From: Propionibacteriales bacterium
Lineage (GTDB): Bacteria; Actinomycetota; Actinomycetes; Propionibacteriales; Propionibacteriaceae
Direction of reading: 5' to 3'
Assembly: GCA_021286985.1 (NCBI GenBank)
Contig: JAJTBJ010000002.1
Span: forward strand, 1 to 50,932
Length of the DNA: 50,932 nt
Shown here: piece after piece, positions 50,778 through 50,932 of the stretch
How positions within the stretch are numbered: position 1 is the stretch's first letter
How the letters are laid out: every line of letters starts with the position of its first letter
Translations under genes and position numbers: made by a program
The notes under the pieces: model-generated
Seen by the model: the letters and a program-made list of their open reading frames with translations, nothing else
Databases searched by the model: none
What the model was told of the DNA's origin: nothing

Positions 50778-50932
50778 ATGATTGTGATGACCCCGGTGAC
50801 CCCTGACGGCGACACCGATCCGCGGTTCGGACGCGCCCCGCGAGTGGCGGTGGCTGAGGTCGTCGACGGCCAGGTCACCTCCTGGGCCGAGCATCAGGTG
50901 AACTGGGACGTCCTGCACGACGAGGGCACCCA
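50778..50932 (+). CDS. NifX/NifB-type iron-molybdenum cluster-binding protein, 3' truncated by window end
   Basis: The start of a protein of the Nitro_FeMo-Co (NifX/NifB C-terminal-like) family is seen: MIVMTPVTPDGDTDPRFGRAPRVAVAEV, then a Trp-rich EHQVNWDVLHDEGT. These small proteins bind metal clusters or cofactor-like ligands in many bacteria without nitrogen fixation. AAGGAG (50767-50772) lies upstream of the ATG; an ATG six bases earlier is also in frame. Only 51 codons are present, and the rest lies beyond the window. A TAGCAT box at 50741-50746 might be its -10. No nif genes are near, so nitrogenase is not implied. Confidence 0.8.
   Translation, partial: MIVMTPVTPDGDTDPRFGRAPRVAVAEVVDGQVTSWAEHQVNWDVLHDEGT

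Noticed and set aside
50778..50932. Evidence for nitrogen fixation
   Set aside because: A lone NifX-type domain is common in non-fixing bacteria and no nif gene is in view.

Overview
The window is high-GC, gene-dense bacterial DNA with many 4-base ATGA/GTGA overlaps. It comes from an actinobacterium, most likely a Propionibacteriaceae relative. The markers for this are adnAB, uvrD2 with an HRDC tail, a PknG-type kinase, DUF3107, DUF2342, the PDZ/Lon-like protease, UPF0182 and a PPA1309-family protein. No rRNA, tRNA, CRISPR array, phage gene or insertion sequence was seen.

Layout. (a) 1-4.1 kb: a PHP phosphoesterase; then trpS behind a short leader peptide with tandem Trp codons and an attenuator hairpin; a perfect bidirectional terminator; and, on the minus strand, a DEAD-box RNA helicase with a problematic start plus DUF3107. 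(b) 4.2-17.7 kb, all minus: a tightly coupled gene run read as TelA-like protein, small unknown, CbbX/SpoVK-type AAA+ ATPase, GlnX-like membrane protein, helical protein, PknG-like kinase, PP2C phosphatase, VWA protein, FHA protein, then a secreted protein. Kinase, phosphatase and phosphothreonine reader share a Cys-rich zinc-ribbon style, so this looks like one signalling module. (c) 17.9-36 kb: a DNA-end-processing island with adnA-adnB-nudC on plus, recC-recB-recD plus an acetyltransferase on minus, and uvrD2 on plus. Two complete double-strand-break resection machines therefore sit side by side.

(d) 36-38.7 kb: a GIY-YIG domain protein and a flavin monooxygenase/FMN reductase pair, which look like accessory genes. 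(e) 38.7-47.9 kb: a block whose order matches the Mycobacterium tuberculosis Rv3197-Rv3193c neighbourhood: ABC1/UbiB kinase, ThiF-like protein, DUF5679 microprotein, YgjP-like metalloprotein, DUF2342, Lon-like PDZ protease, PPA1309-family protein and UPF0182 membrane protein. (f) 47.9-50.9 kb: a catalytic/non-catalytic M16 peptidase pair and the start of a NifX-type cluster-binding protein cut by the window end.

The strongest regulatory signal is the trpS attenuator, where leader peptide, antiterminator and terminator can all be read base by base. The most promising candidate for an under-described system is the PknG/PP2C/FHA/VWA/AAA+/TelA operon. Several transcripts also seem to start from TAGGGT-like -10 boxes placed for leaderless translation.
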